From Micropruina sp. (GTDB lineage Bacteria; Actinomycetota; Actinomycetes; Propionibacteriales; Propionibacteriaceae): 64,000 nucleotides of DNA. Under the pieces are notes generated by a model. It made no database searches. It worked only from the letters and a program-made list of their open reading frames with translations, and was not told where the DNA came from. Positions 49,601 through 57,575 of this stretch are shown piece by piece. The DNA lies in NCBI GenBank assembly GCA_016711105.1, contig JADJTO010000034.1, forward strand, positions 1 to 64,000, written 5' to 3'. The stretch's first letter is position 1, and every line of letters starts with the position of its first letter. The translations under genes were made by a program, and so were the position numbers.

Positions 49601-51273
49601 TTCACCGACCCGGCGGGAGGCCCCCTCGCCGGCGATGAACACGCCGAACAGTCCGCGGTCGGGGATGGTGCCGCCCGAGGTGACCGCCAACCGTTGCGCG
49701 CCGCGGCGTCCGGTCAGGGTGTCGGTGACCCGATCCCAGACCAGCCGCGGGCGCAGTTCGGCGAAGGCGTCGGACGGGTAGCGCCCGGCCAACATGTCGA
49801 GCACCGACTCCAGCACGGGTCGGCTGAGCGAGGCGAACGAGGCTGATCGGCGGACGAGCGCCTCCAGGTCGGGCACCGTCCACTCGTCCATCGCGCACAT
49901 CGCCACGATCTGCTGGGCGAGCACGTCCAACGGGTTGCTCGGCACCTTGAGCGACTCGATCGCCCCGGCGCGCATTCGCTCGACGGTGACGGCGGTCTGC
50001 ACCAGGTCGCCGCGGAACTTGGGGAAGAAGACGCCGTGGCTGACCGCGCCCACCTGGTGCCCGGCGCGGCCGACGCGCTGCAGGCCCGAGCCGACGGACG
50101 GGGGCGCCTCCACCTGCACCACCAGGTCGATCGCACCCATGTCGATGCCGAGTTCCAAGGAGGAGGTGGCTACGACGGCGGGCAGACGGCCCGCCTTGAG
50201 GTCCTCCTCGGTGGCGGCGCGTTGCTCCTTGCTGACTGAGCCGTGATGAGCTCGGGCCAGGATCGGCGGCGCACCGTGGGATTGGCCCGATTGCGCCATC
50301 ACCTGGGCCGGCGTTCTGGTCGCCGTGGGGGGCGCGGCGTCAGGGTCGGTGCGGTCGACCCAGATCTCGTTGAGCCGTGCGGTAAGTCGCTCGGCCAGGC
50401 GGCGGGAGTTGGCGAAGACGAGGGTGGACCGATGCGCGGCGACCAGGTCGACGATGCGTTCCTCGACGTGCGGCCAGATCGAGGCGCGCTGCGGCTCTCC
50501 GGCGGCTGGGCCGCTCAGGTCGCCGGTCGGCTCACCGATGGCCGAGAAGTCGGGCACCGGCACCACCACGTCCAGCTGCCAGCGCTTCTCACTGACCGGC
50601 ACCACCGCGCACCGGACGTCCGCCGGCCAGGAACCGGGTCACCTCCTCGATCGGACGCACCGTCGCCGACAAGCCGATCCGCTGCGCGGGGTGCGGGAGG
50701 AGCGCGTCCAGCCGGTCGAGGGAGACGGCCAGGTGGGCCCCGCGTTTGGTGCCGGCGACGGCGTGGATTTCGTCGATGATCACCGTTTCGATGCCGAGCA
50801 GCGATTCGCGGGCCGCCGAGGTCAGCAGCAGGAACAGGGATTCCGGGGTGGTGATCAGAATGTCTGCCGGGTCGCGGACGAACTGCCGCCGCTCGTTGGC
50901 GGGCGTGTCACCGGAGCGCACCGCCACCCGGATCTGCGGTTTCGGCAGGCCCAACCGGGTCGCGGCGTGCCCGATGCCGACGCGGGGAGCGCAGGTTGCG
51001 CTCGACATCGACGGCCAACGCCTTCAGCGGGGAGACGTACAGCACTCGGCAGCGGCGTCCTGGCTCGCTGGGGGCCGTCGTGGCCAGCCGATCCAGTGCC
51101 CAGAGGAACGCCGACAGGGTTTTGCCGGAGCCGGTGGGGGCGACGACCAGGGTGTGCTGGCCGGAGCTGATCGCCGTCCAGGCGCCGACCTGGGCGGCGG
51201 TGGGGGCGTCGAAGTTGCTCCGGAACCAGGCTGCGGTGGCCTCGGAGAAGCGGTTCAACACGTCGGTGCCCAT
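46637..51273 (-). CDS. lhr: Lhr-type ATP-dependent helicase (frameshifted in this sequence)
   Basis: About 1544 residues after correction, as in mycobacterial Lhr. Starts at ATG 51273 (MGTDVLNRFSEATAAWF). Superfamily 2 motifs: Q-motif region FDAPTAAQVGAW, Walker A VVAPTGSGKTLSAF, VIIDEIHAVAGTKRG (DEIH box), GLSATVRPIEEV, then second RecA domain TSSLELGIDMGAIDL and VGRAGHQVG. The long C-terminal winged-helix and beta-barrel region follows. Lhr translocates 3' to 5' and unwinds RNA:DNA hybrids in repair. One base appears extra near 50975 (CTCCCCGCG) and one near 50605 (GCGGTGGTG). Confidence 0.93.
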
Positions 51274-51365
51274 GACGGGACAACTGTGCCACGGGCTACT
51301 GACAGTGCGGCGATGTGTGTGCTTGTGACCCAAGCGGCGGCGCGGTCATCGATGACCACCACGAC

Positions 51366-51567
51366 TCAGGCCCGGGCGATCTGCCCGATCCAGTCGTGCA
51401 CGATGGCGATCGCTTCGTCCAGGGTCAGGTCGAGCCCGACCTGACCCGACCCGCTCACCACGTGAGCCGAGGAGCTTCTGCGCATCGCGAACCCATCCGT
51501 CGAGGATCCGCGCGCTCTTGGGTAAACGATCTTTGTCGGGCAGGGCCGCGAACGGGTCACCGGGCAA
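51366..51567 (-). CDS. Small hypothetical protein following the AbiEi gene (frame interrupted)
   Basis: The ATG at 51567 overlaps the stop of the AbiEi-type gene. One frame gives PGDPFAALPDKDRLPKSARI then LDGWVRDAQKLLG; a second frame gives GLDLTLDEAIAIVHDWIGQI to a TGA at 51366. Joining them near 51465 needs one base removed and yields about 66 residues. Both halves look protein-like, and the same kind of shift occurs in neighbouring genes. It may be an AbiEi-associated small protein or the remnant of a toxin gene; I do not recognise it. Confidence 0.4.
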
Positions 51568-52120
51568 GTCGCGCCTCCATTCGCGACGTCAGGTGGACGC
51601 CCTCCTCAACCGTGAGCGCACCTCGAGCAGAACCAACCTCAATCGCCTGCCGGATGAGATGGACTTGGGTGCTGCCGTCGTCGATCACCTGACGGATGGC
51701 TGTTGCCGAGGTCACGCAGCGGATTCCCTCCCACCAGCCAAGGCGCTCAGGACGAAGGTCCTCTTGGTGAACGACGATGCGCTCGCCACCCTGGCGCCGC
51801 ACGCGCGCCCCGTCAGGGACAGTGACGTGAATCCGGTCCGGGTTCACGTCAGCAAGTTCGAGCAGGTCGAGCGCCGTCTCGTGTGAGAGTGCTGTGTCGG
51901 CACGCCCAGTCCACAGAACCGCCTGCATGTAGTCGTCAGCTTTGCTCGCCGGGAATCGCTCGAATCGGTACACGCCGTGGGCCTCGTGCCGAAGGGTGCC
52001 GCGCCGGGCCAGGAAGCGCAGGGTGTGCGCGGCGATACCCAGGACGCGCGCCTCGTCGGTGGTGACGAAGCCGTGGTGATCCAGCGCGATCTCCCACAGA
52101 TGTTGCTGTGCCGTGGCCAT
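51557..52120 (-). CDS. AbiEi-type antitoxin / winged-helix transcriptional regulator
   Basis: 187 residues from ATG 52120, with AAGGAGG eight bases upstream. The N-terminal winged helix is HHGFVTTDEARVLGIAAHTL then FLARRGTLRHEAHGVYRFER, the AbiEi N-terminal pattern. The middle part ALSHETALDLLELADVNPDR matches the AbiEi C-terminal domain. In type IV systems AbiEi represses its operon and opposes the nucleotidyltransferase toxin AbiEii. No AbiEii of normal size (about 250-300 residues) is present next to it. An inverted repeat 27 bases upstream may be its operator. Confidence 0.78.
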   Translation of the reverse strand: MATAQQHLWEIALDHHGFVTTDEARVLGIAAHTLRFLARRGTLRHEAHGVYRFERFPASKADDYMQAVLWTGRADTALSHETALDLLELADVNPDRIHVTVPDGARVRRQGGERIVVHQEDLRPERLGWWEGIRCVTSATAIRQVIDDGSTQVHLIRQAIEVGSARGALTVEEGVHLTSRMEARLAR

Positions 52121-52146
52121 GACCTACCTCCTTGGTCCAAAAGCGT

Positions 52147-52158
52147 ATCATTTATGAT
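52147..52158. promoter_or_regulatory. Inverted repeat upstream of the AbiEi gene
   Basis: ATCAT-TT-ATGAT in an otherwise GC-rich gap, 27 bases before the AbiEi start. Autoregulation through inverted repeats is known for AbiEi, so this is a candidate operator overlapping the promoter. Confidence 0.4.
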
Positions 52159-52361
52159 CTGTTCTTGGCAGGGATTGAGGAGGCTCCCTACATATGGCGA
52201 ATCCACTGAAGCGTCGCGCTGGCGGGTTCCCTGGCTCCCGCCTGGGTGGCCGGCCGCCTTCCGGTGGCACTCGCGTTGCGGAGCTGTCCGCCGAGCCTGA
52301 GCCGTCGGCGGACCGGCCAAGACAACTCCGAGCGCCCAGATCAGCGGAGTAGGCTGACCGC

Positions 52362-53048
52362 GTGCCCCCCACACCAAGACCCCCGAAGACTCGCGTGCTG
52401 ATCGTCGACGATGACGCCTCGGTTCGCGCCGCCTACCGACTCTTCTTCGACGGCCAGCCAGGGTTCGTCCTGGTTGCCGAAGCCCGCGACGGGGCGGAAG
52501 GGGTTGAGCTCTACGCGGCGGTTCGACCGGATGTGGTCTTGATGGACCTGCAGATGCCCGTCCGATCGGGAGTTGAGGCGATCACCGACATCTGTTCCCG
52601 CTGGCCGGGCGCGTGCGTCGTTGCGATGACCACCTTCAGCACCCGCGAGTACGTCGTGGCCGCGCTGCGGGCCGGTGCCGCCGGCTACCTGCTCAAGGAC
52701 GCCGGCGGCCAGTCTGTGCTCGGCGCCTTGTCGCAGGCCATCGCTGGTGACATGCCGCTCTCGTCCATCGTGCGGCGCGAACTGGTCGCGACGGTCGCCT
52801 CCGAACGCCGGCCCGACTCTGCCGAGCATTCGTTGACCTCCCGCGAGGTGGAGTTGGTCGGGTGGCTCGCACACGGCCTCACGAACCAGCAGATCGCCCG
52901 CCGGATGGAGCTGTCGGAGGGCTCTGTGAAGCAGTATCTGTCTCGGGTGGCCGACAAACTTCACGTCGTTTCGCGGACGCAGGTGCTGGTCCGGGTGATC
53001 CAGTTAGGGATCGTTGACCCGATGATCGTGCCGTCCTCCGACGTCTGA
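52362..53048 (+). CDS. NarL/LuxR-family response regulator 1
   Basis: 228 residues from GTG 52362. Receiver domain: acidic pocket IVDDDAS, phospho-acceptor Asp in PDVVLMDLQMP, switch Thr in VVAMTTF and Lys in YLLKDAGG, all intact. GerE-type helix-turn-helix (about residues 155-215): LTSREVELVGWLAHGLTNQQ, then MELSEGSVKQYLSRVADKL. It is very similar to the second regulator at 56.4 kb (shared FSTREYVVAALRAGA-like and GDMPLSS-VRRELVA segments), indicating duplication. Convergent with the histidine kinase gene four bases after its stop, so probably its partner. Confidence 0.9.
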   Translation: MPPTPRPPKTRVLIVDDDASVRAAYRLFFDGQPGFVLVAEARDGAEGVELYAAVRPDVVLMDLQMPVRSGVEAITDICSRWPGACVVAMTTFSTREYVVAALRAGAAGYLLKDAGGQSVLGALSQAIAGDMPLSSIVRRELVATVASERRPDSAEHSLTSREVELVGWLAHGLTNQQIARRMELSEGSVKQYLSRVADKLHVVSRTQVLVRVIQLGIVDPMIVPSSDV

Positions 53049-53051
53049 CCC

Positions 53052-55361
53052 CTATTCGAGCCAACGCGGCAAGGTGGCGGCGACGTGCCACTCTCCGCCG
53101 CGGCGTCCGGCGCTGAACTGTCCACCGGTGAGCGCGATCCGCTCGGAGAGGCCTGCCAGGCCCCACCCGGTCGAGTCGTGGTGCTGGCGCCGCCGGGGCG
53201 GAAGCACGCTGACAACGGATGCTTCGACGGCGTCCTTGGTCGTCGACAGGTTGATCCGGCAGGGCGATCCGGGTTCGGCGTAGCGAAGGACGTTGGTCGA
53301 TGCCTCGCGCAAGATGCGGGTCAGCGTCCGGCCCGTTGTGGGGTGGCAGGCGTCAACGTCTGGTGAGACCTCGGCCGCGAGGCTGAAGCCCGCCAAGGTG
53401 AGTGCTTCGGTGGTGCCGGAGAGTGCTTCCGAGACGGACAGTTGGCTCGGTTCGCCCGGTTCCTCGGGGCTGACTACGTCCGGCTGCATCAACGTGACCA
53501 AGAGCGCCAGTTCGGATTGGGCGCCGCGGTTGAGGTCGGCCAATTGAGCGACAAGCCCATGCAGGTCAGCGACACTCGCCGGCTGGCGGTTTGACATCAC
53601 GTGCATGGTGATCAGAGTCAGTTGGTGCGCCACCATGTCGTGCAACTCTCCGGCGAGGTGGCGGCGTTCCTGCTCCCGGGCGCTGGCCTGCTCGACGGCG
53701 AGACGCTCCAGGTCAGCCAGGTGACGCTTCCGGCTCGCCAGGTAGTGACGGACGGCGAGGCCCAGCATGGCGCCGAAGGGCGCGTAGAGGAAGATGCCGA
53801 TGGTGTGGTCGAGGTCCCAGGAGGATGGCTCAACCCAGACGGCCACGAGGAGGGCCCAGCCTGGGAGGAGGGCGAGAAGCCAACGGACCCGTAGAACAGT
53901 GACCGTGGCGGTCAGGGCCACGATGGCGAGTTGAGCTGGTTCCCCGAGGGCGACAGCAGGTTCCGAGAGCGCGACAGAGGCACCCAATGCCGTAGCCAGC
54001 GCACCGAGACCCGTCCGTGGAGCCCAGACGACAAGCCCCACGGCTACAAAGGTCGCTACCCATAAGACCCGACTGGCAGTGTCCAACGGCGGAGCGGTCG
54101 GAGCCGTCAGCAGCGCTATCAGGTGGTATCCGGCGCTGAGTAGGGCAGCGAGACTGACGCCCACGCGGACCCCCTTGACGGGTTCTGACCGTCCTGAGGC
54201 GCTCGGTGACCTTGGCCTTTCAGTGCCTTGCGCCGATGCTTCGTAGATGGCTGGCATGGTCAGGCGCATAACCCAGCGCTCGCCCTGAGGTCCGACGTCC
54301 AGGCGTCCGCCCCGAGCGGTTGCTTCGCCCTGCAGCTCAGACCACGCCTTTTCGCTCGCGACCGCGTCAACGGGATGCCAGGCACTCAGGGTGGTGCCGA
54401 AATCATCCACGTTCAGGTCGAAGCCACATGTGCTGCCGGCGGGGGCTCGCTCGCGCATGTGTTCGGCCGCCTGGTGCACGGCTCGCTCGAACAGTGGGCC
54501 GCCAGCCCCGTTGATCGGGGTCGAGTCGCCGAAACCGGATAGTTCCACGGTGTAGCCGTGCCCGACCAAGGCCTCCTCCAGACCCTCGACGCTCGCTAAC
54601 AGATTCACGTTGGCGGGACCGGCAGAGCCGGGCGCGCGTGGGCCTCTGAGGGTGGCGATCAAGCGACGGATTCCTGCCAGAGCGCCCCGCGAGGCCGATT
54701 CGACTGAATGGAGGCAGGCTTCGATGCTGGAGGCATCGGTGCTGGCGCGCGCCCGACCCAGAGCCTTCTCAGTGTCCGAGCCGGCGGCCCCAACCACGCG
54801 ACTCAGTTCGTCAGCAAGCCTGGAGCGCTCGCTACGGCGGATTTCCGCGATGCTGCGCCGCAAAGCCTTAATGCGCAGGTCAGCACTGGCCACCCTCGCG
54901 TTCAGTGATCGAACGATGAGGCCGGTTGCGGTCGTTGCTACCAGGATGGCCATTCCTACCGCCACGCTGACGGTGGGCCAGGTTGGCAGTCGGGCCAACA
55001 GGAGCAGCGCATCGACGATGAAGAAACTGACGATGTATCGCCTGCGTTCGTTGGCCGCTAGGGCGACGGGCGCAACAAGAAGGGGCAGCAACTCATAGCC
55101 GTTCCACGTGAGGATCAGAGGCAATGCGACCAGCACTGCGGTCACCGCCGATCCGATGATCGGCCACCGCAATGACGTGACGACGGCAGCCGTCGACGCG
55201 AGCCCGACCCCCAGGCCGAGCGCCCCCTCGGCGCGAGGATTCCTCAGCGTGTTTTCGAGCTCCAAGGCGGCCAGCGCCACCACGAGCACCTTGAGAACTG
55301 CCACGGGTCGTGAGAAGTGGTGCCACAGCCAAGCTAGGGGATGGGCCTTCACACGCCTCAT
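53052..55361 (-). CDS. Double-length histidine kinase with degenerate first half
   Basis: 769 residues made of two kinase-like halves. Half 1: membrane region (about 20-160), then a HisKA_3-like helix SERSRLADELSRVVG, where the phospho-acceptor His is absent, and a divergent ATPase-like domain (ERAVHQAAEHMRERAPAG). Half 2: a second membrane region (about 400-540), then an intact HisKA_3 helix QERRHLAGELHDMVAHQ with His, N-box REASTNVLRYAE and G-box GWGLAGLSERI. So one active and one degenerate module sit in a single chain. Near the putative bacteriocin operon, a sensor role for peptide or envelope stress is inferred. Confidence 0.82.
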   Translation of the reverse strand: MRRVKAHPLAWLWHHFSRPVAVLKVLVVALAALELENTLRNPRAEGALGLGVGLASTAAVVTSLRWPIIGSAVTAVLVALPLILTWNGYELLPLLVAPVALAANERRRYIVSFFIVDALLLLARLPTWPTVSVAVGMAILVATTATGLIVRSLNARVASADLRIKALRRSIAEIRRSERSRLADELSRVVGAAGSDTEKALGRARASTDASSIEACLHSVESASRGALAGIRRLIATLRGPRAPGSAGPANVNLLASVEGLEEALVGHGYTVELSGFGDSTPINGAGGPLFERAVHQAAEHMRERAPAGSTCGFDLNVDDFGTTLSAWHPVDAVASEKAWSELQGEATARGGRLDVGPQGERWVMRLTMPAIYEASAQGTERPRSPSASGRSEPVKGVRVGVSLAALLSAGYHLIALLTAPTAPPLDTASRVLWVATFVAVGLVVWAPRTGLGALATALGASVALSEPAVALGEPAQLAIVALTATVTVLRVRWLLALLPGWALLVAVWVEPSSWDLDHTIGIFLYAPFGAMLGLAVRHYLASRKRHLADLERLAVEQASAREQERRHLAGELHDMVAHQLTLITMHVMSNRQPASVADLHGLVAQLADLNRGAQSELALLVTLMQPDVVSPEEPGEPSQLSVSEALSGTTEALTLAGFSLAAEVSPDVDACHPTTGRTLTRILREASTNVLRYAEPGSPCRINLSTTKDAVEASVVSVLPPRRRQHHDSTGWGLAGLSERIALTGGQFSAGRRGGEWHVAATLPRWLE

Positions 55362-55400
55362 TATTGCTGCGTCGAGGGCGGCTGCTTCAAGAGACGCTAT

Positions 55401-56054
55401 TTAGACATCCCGCGGGAGCCAGGCGACCGCGCGCCACTCGCCTTCGCGACACGTGGAAGTCAGAGTGCCGCCCAGGATTGCAAGTCGCACTTCCAGCGCC
55501 CTCAGCGCAGGCTCCGGCTGTTTGGCCACCGCTCCCCGAAGAGGGTGTTGAGCCTGCAGCTCGGTGGAAGCCTCGCCGACGGTGACCGAGATGAGGCACG
55601 CGCCTCCCGTTGGTGTGTGAAGCAGCATGCGTGCCGCGCAGCTGCTGATCAGTCGCGACAGTGTCTCGCGCACGGTCAACCCAAGTCTGTCTGCGGCGAA
55701 TGGGACGCGCACAGCTGGGTCCAACCCGGCGGATGACAGGCCCCGCCGGGCCGCTTGTGCGGCCGCGGTAGGTGAGAGGCGCTGGGCCAAGTCGGCAATG
55801 GGGTCGCCGAAGGCCGCGGTTGCCGGGGTCTCAGAGAGAACCCGGATCAAGCGACGCACATCCTCGAGTGCCTCCGCGTTCAGTTCGGCGATTGTCACGA
55901 GGGTCTGCCGGAGACCCGAGGGGGACGTGGTTTCTGCGCTGGCCATCAGGTGCATTGCAACGGAGGACAACTGATGCGCAATCGCGTCCGGCAGTTCCTG
56001 TGCCAGTAGTCGACGCTCATCGACCGCAGCCCGGTCGGGATAGTTGACGGCCAT
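55401..56054 (-). CDS. Degenerate HisKA_3 histidine kinase-like protein without acceptor His
   Basis: 217 residues, no membrane segment. The dimerisation helix DERRLLAQELPDAIAHQL aligns with ERxxLAxELHDxVAHQ of NarX-type kinases, but the acceptor His is Pro (ELPD). The N-box (VRETLSRLISSCAARML) has lost the Asn, and the G-box region (ALEVRLAILGG) is reduced. It therefore cannot autophosphorylate in the normal way and may be a dimerising inhibitor or scaffold for the neighbouring kinase. It lies 39 bases upstream of the large kinase, same strand, and is divergent from regulator 2. Confidence 0.72.
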   Translation of the reverse strand: MAVNYPDRAAVDERRLLAQELPDAIAHQLSSVAMHLMASAETTSPSGLRQTLVTIAELNAEALEDVRRLIRVLSETPATAAFGDPIADLAQRLSPTAAAQAARRGLSSAGLDPAVRVPFAADRLGLTVRETLSRLISSCAARMLLHTPTGGACLISVTVGEASTELQAQHPLRGAVAKQPEPALRALEVRLAILGGTLTSTCREGEWRAVAWLPRDV

Positions 56055-56414
56055 TTCTTCCCCGGTTGCTCAGGTTACCTACCGACCCTTTGGGCAGAAG
56101 AGGACAATCACCCTGCAGAGGTCGAATTGCGGGTGCGCCGCGTGTACCCCGACTTGAGTCGAGCCCGTGACGCCAACCATGGGGTTGGAAAGGGCGAGGA
56201 CGGTGGTCAGAGTCACAAGGGCATTGAGGAGCATGGCGCAGCCTTTACTGGAAAATTCTACTTGGGTCCTCGGCTGATCGCCGGATCATGTCTAGCATCC
56301 TGTCGGCATACTTGGTTCCGCGCCATTTACTAATGGCTAGTTCAGAGCATGGTCGAGGATGGCTGGCCAAAAGTGAACTGGCACCCGCGTCCCTGCGCCG
56401 CCAGCGTGGTGAGT
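56055..56414. promoter_or_regulatory. Divergent intergenic region between kinase-like gene and regulator 2
   Basis: 360 bases. The left part is GC-rich and shows nothing clear. The right part is less GC-rich (TTTACTGGAAAATTC near 56244) and contains a perfect palindrome GCCATT-TACT-AATGGC at 56322-56337, about 78 bases before the regulator 2 start. This is a candidate operator or promoter element. A reading frame across 56127-56333 lacks a ribosome-binding site and protein-like composition, so I do not call it. Confidence 0.5.
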
Positions 56415-57224
56415 ATGCAAAACCCCACTGGCATCACCGAGATACTGACCGTCGACGACGACCCACTCGTCCGCGCGTCCTACCGGGCGTACTTCGCCGC
56501 GGAGTCGTCATTTCGTCTTGTCGGTGAGGCCGCGACGGGGGTTGAGGCGGTGGCCATCTACGGCAGCCTTCAACCGGACGTGGTGCTGATGGATCTGCAG
56601 ATGCCAGAGATGTCGGGGGTCGAAGCGACCAGGGAGATCTGCCTGCGCTGGCCGCGGGCATGCGTGGTGGCCGTGACAACGTTCGGAACCCGCGAGTACG
56701 TGGTGGCCGCGCTGCGGGCAGGGGCGGGCGGCTACCTGCTCAAGGATCTGGGCGGGCAGCAGTTGGCAGCCGGCATCCGGCAGGCGATGCGCGGGGACAT
56801 GCCCCTGTCCTCGTCCGTGCGCCGAGAGCTGGTGGCGGCCATCGGTGCCCAGGGAGCGCCTCCTCCGCCCCCCGTGTTGGGGCTGACGGCGCGCGAGGTC
56901 CACGTCTTGGACTGTCTGGTTGGAGGCCAAACCAATAGGCAGATCAGTCAGACCATGTTCGTCTCGGAAGGATCAGTGAAGCAGTACTTGGCTTCTATCG
57001 GTGCCAAGTTCGGCGTGTCGTCGCGAACGCAGATCCTGGTGAAGGCAATTCGATTGCACGTCGTCGACCCGGACGGAGCGGCGCTCCCTGGGGGCCACCG
57101 AAGTCCCGGCCCTCCCAGCATTTCCACGGTATCTCTGAGCGGCATCGATCAGGACCAGAATTTCGCGGTCGCGCCGAGGAATAGCCGAATGGCCAGTCTC
57201 TTCCCTGATGGCTTGCGACGCTGA
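56415..57224 (+). CDS. NarL/LuxR-family response regulator 2
   Basis: 269 residues from ATG 56415 (MQNPTGITEILTVDDDPLVR). Receiver residues are complete: VDDDP, PDVVLMDLQMPEMSG, VVAVTTF and YLLKDLGG. The helix-turn-helix follows: LTAREVHVLDCLVGGQTNRQ, then MFVSEGSVKQYLASIG. A 45-residue Pro/Ser-rich C-terminal tail (after IRLHVVDPDG) is absent from regulator 1. It lies 79 bases upstream of the 80-residue peptide gene and points into it, so it is the best candidate for that operon's activator. Confidence 0.9.
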   Translation: MQNPTGITEILTVDDDPLVRASYRAYFAAESSFRLVGEAATGVEAVAIYGSLQPDVVLMDLQMPEMSGVEATREICLRWPRACVVAVTTFGTREYVVAALRAGAGGYLLKDLGGQQLAAGIRQAMRGDMPLSSSVRRELVAAIGAQGAPPPPPVLGLTAREVHVLDCLVGGQTNRQISQTMFVSEGSVKQYLASIGAKFGVSSRTQILVKAIRLHVVDPDGAALPGGHRSPGPPSISTVSLSGIDQDQNFAVAPRNSRMASLFPDGLRR

Positions 57225-57248
57225 AATGAGCGGAACTAACGTCAGAGA

Positions 57249-57263
57249 TGGGGAAAGACCCCA
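57249..57263 (+). promoter_or_regulatory. Small hairpin in the leader of the peptide gene
   Basis: TGGGG-AAAGA-CCCCA, a five-bp stem with a five-base loop, between the regulator 2 stop and the GGGAG ribosome-binding site at 57293. It may be a weak terminator for the regulator or part of the 5' leader; I cannot decide. Confidence 0.3.
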
Positions 57264-57303
57264 CCGCCCGATCCGGGGCAATCTCAGAAATAGGGAGAAC
57301 ATC

Positions 57304-57546
57304 ATGAACGCTGGCTACATCGTGGCTTCGATCATCAAGGACAAGCTCAACTCCATGGGCTACTGGGCCGTCGTGTCTTGGCTGGCCTCCAAGATTGGCT
57401 CGTACTTCGCCAAGTTGATCGTGAGCCGTGTGGTGGCGGTCGGCGTGTACGGCGCTGCCAGCTACATCGCCTACCTCATGGGCGTCTCGTCCGCGATCGC
57501 CGGTCCGCTCGCCGCGATCGCCGGCGTCGTCGGCGGCTGGCTCTGA
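57304..57546 (+). CDS. Putative circular bacteriocin precursor peptide
   Basis: 80 residues from ATG 57304, with GGGAG seven bases upstream. Very hydrophobic, no Cys, one Pro, many Gly/Ala. Six charged residues (K12, D13, K14, K30, K37, R42) give net +4. Predicted helices are broken at G19, G32, G47, G60 and G67. It ends in AIAGVVGGWL, aromatic and aliphatic as at the closure site of AS-48-type peptides. Known circular bacteriocins are 58-70 residue helical bundles made from precursors with leaders of 2 to about 35 residues; a short leader such as MNAG would leave 76. The assignment rests mainly on the downstream SpoIIM/DUF95 protein, ABC ATPase and membrane proteins. Alternatives are a leaderless bacteriocin or a small membrane protein. 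Confidence 0.65.
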   Translation: MNAGYIVASIIKDKLNSMGYWAVVSWLASKIGSYFAKLIVSRVVAVGVYGAASYIAYLMGVSSAIAGPLAAIAGVVGGWL

Positions 57547-57575
57547 TCAACACGTTGCTCAGGGCAACAACCTGA

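Noticed and set aside
56127..56333. 68-residue reading frame in the gap before regulator 2
   Set aside because: No ribosome-binding site, no recognisable motif, and it overlaps the likely control region.
57304..57546. 80-residue peptide as a phage holin
   Set aside because: No lysin or phage genes nearby; the neighbours are DUF95, ABC and adaptor genes typical of bacteriocin loci.
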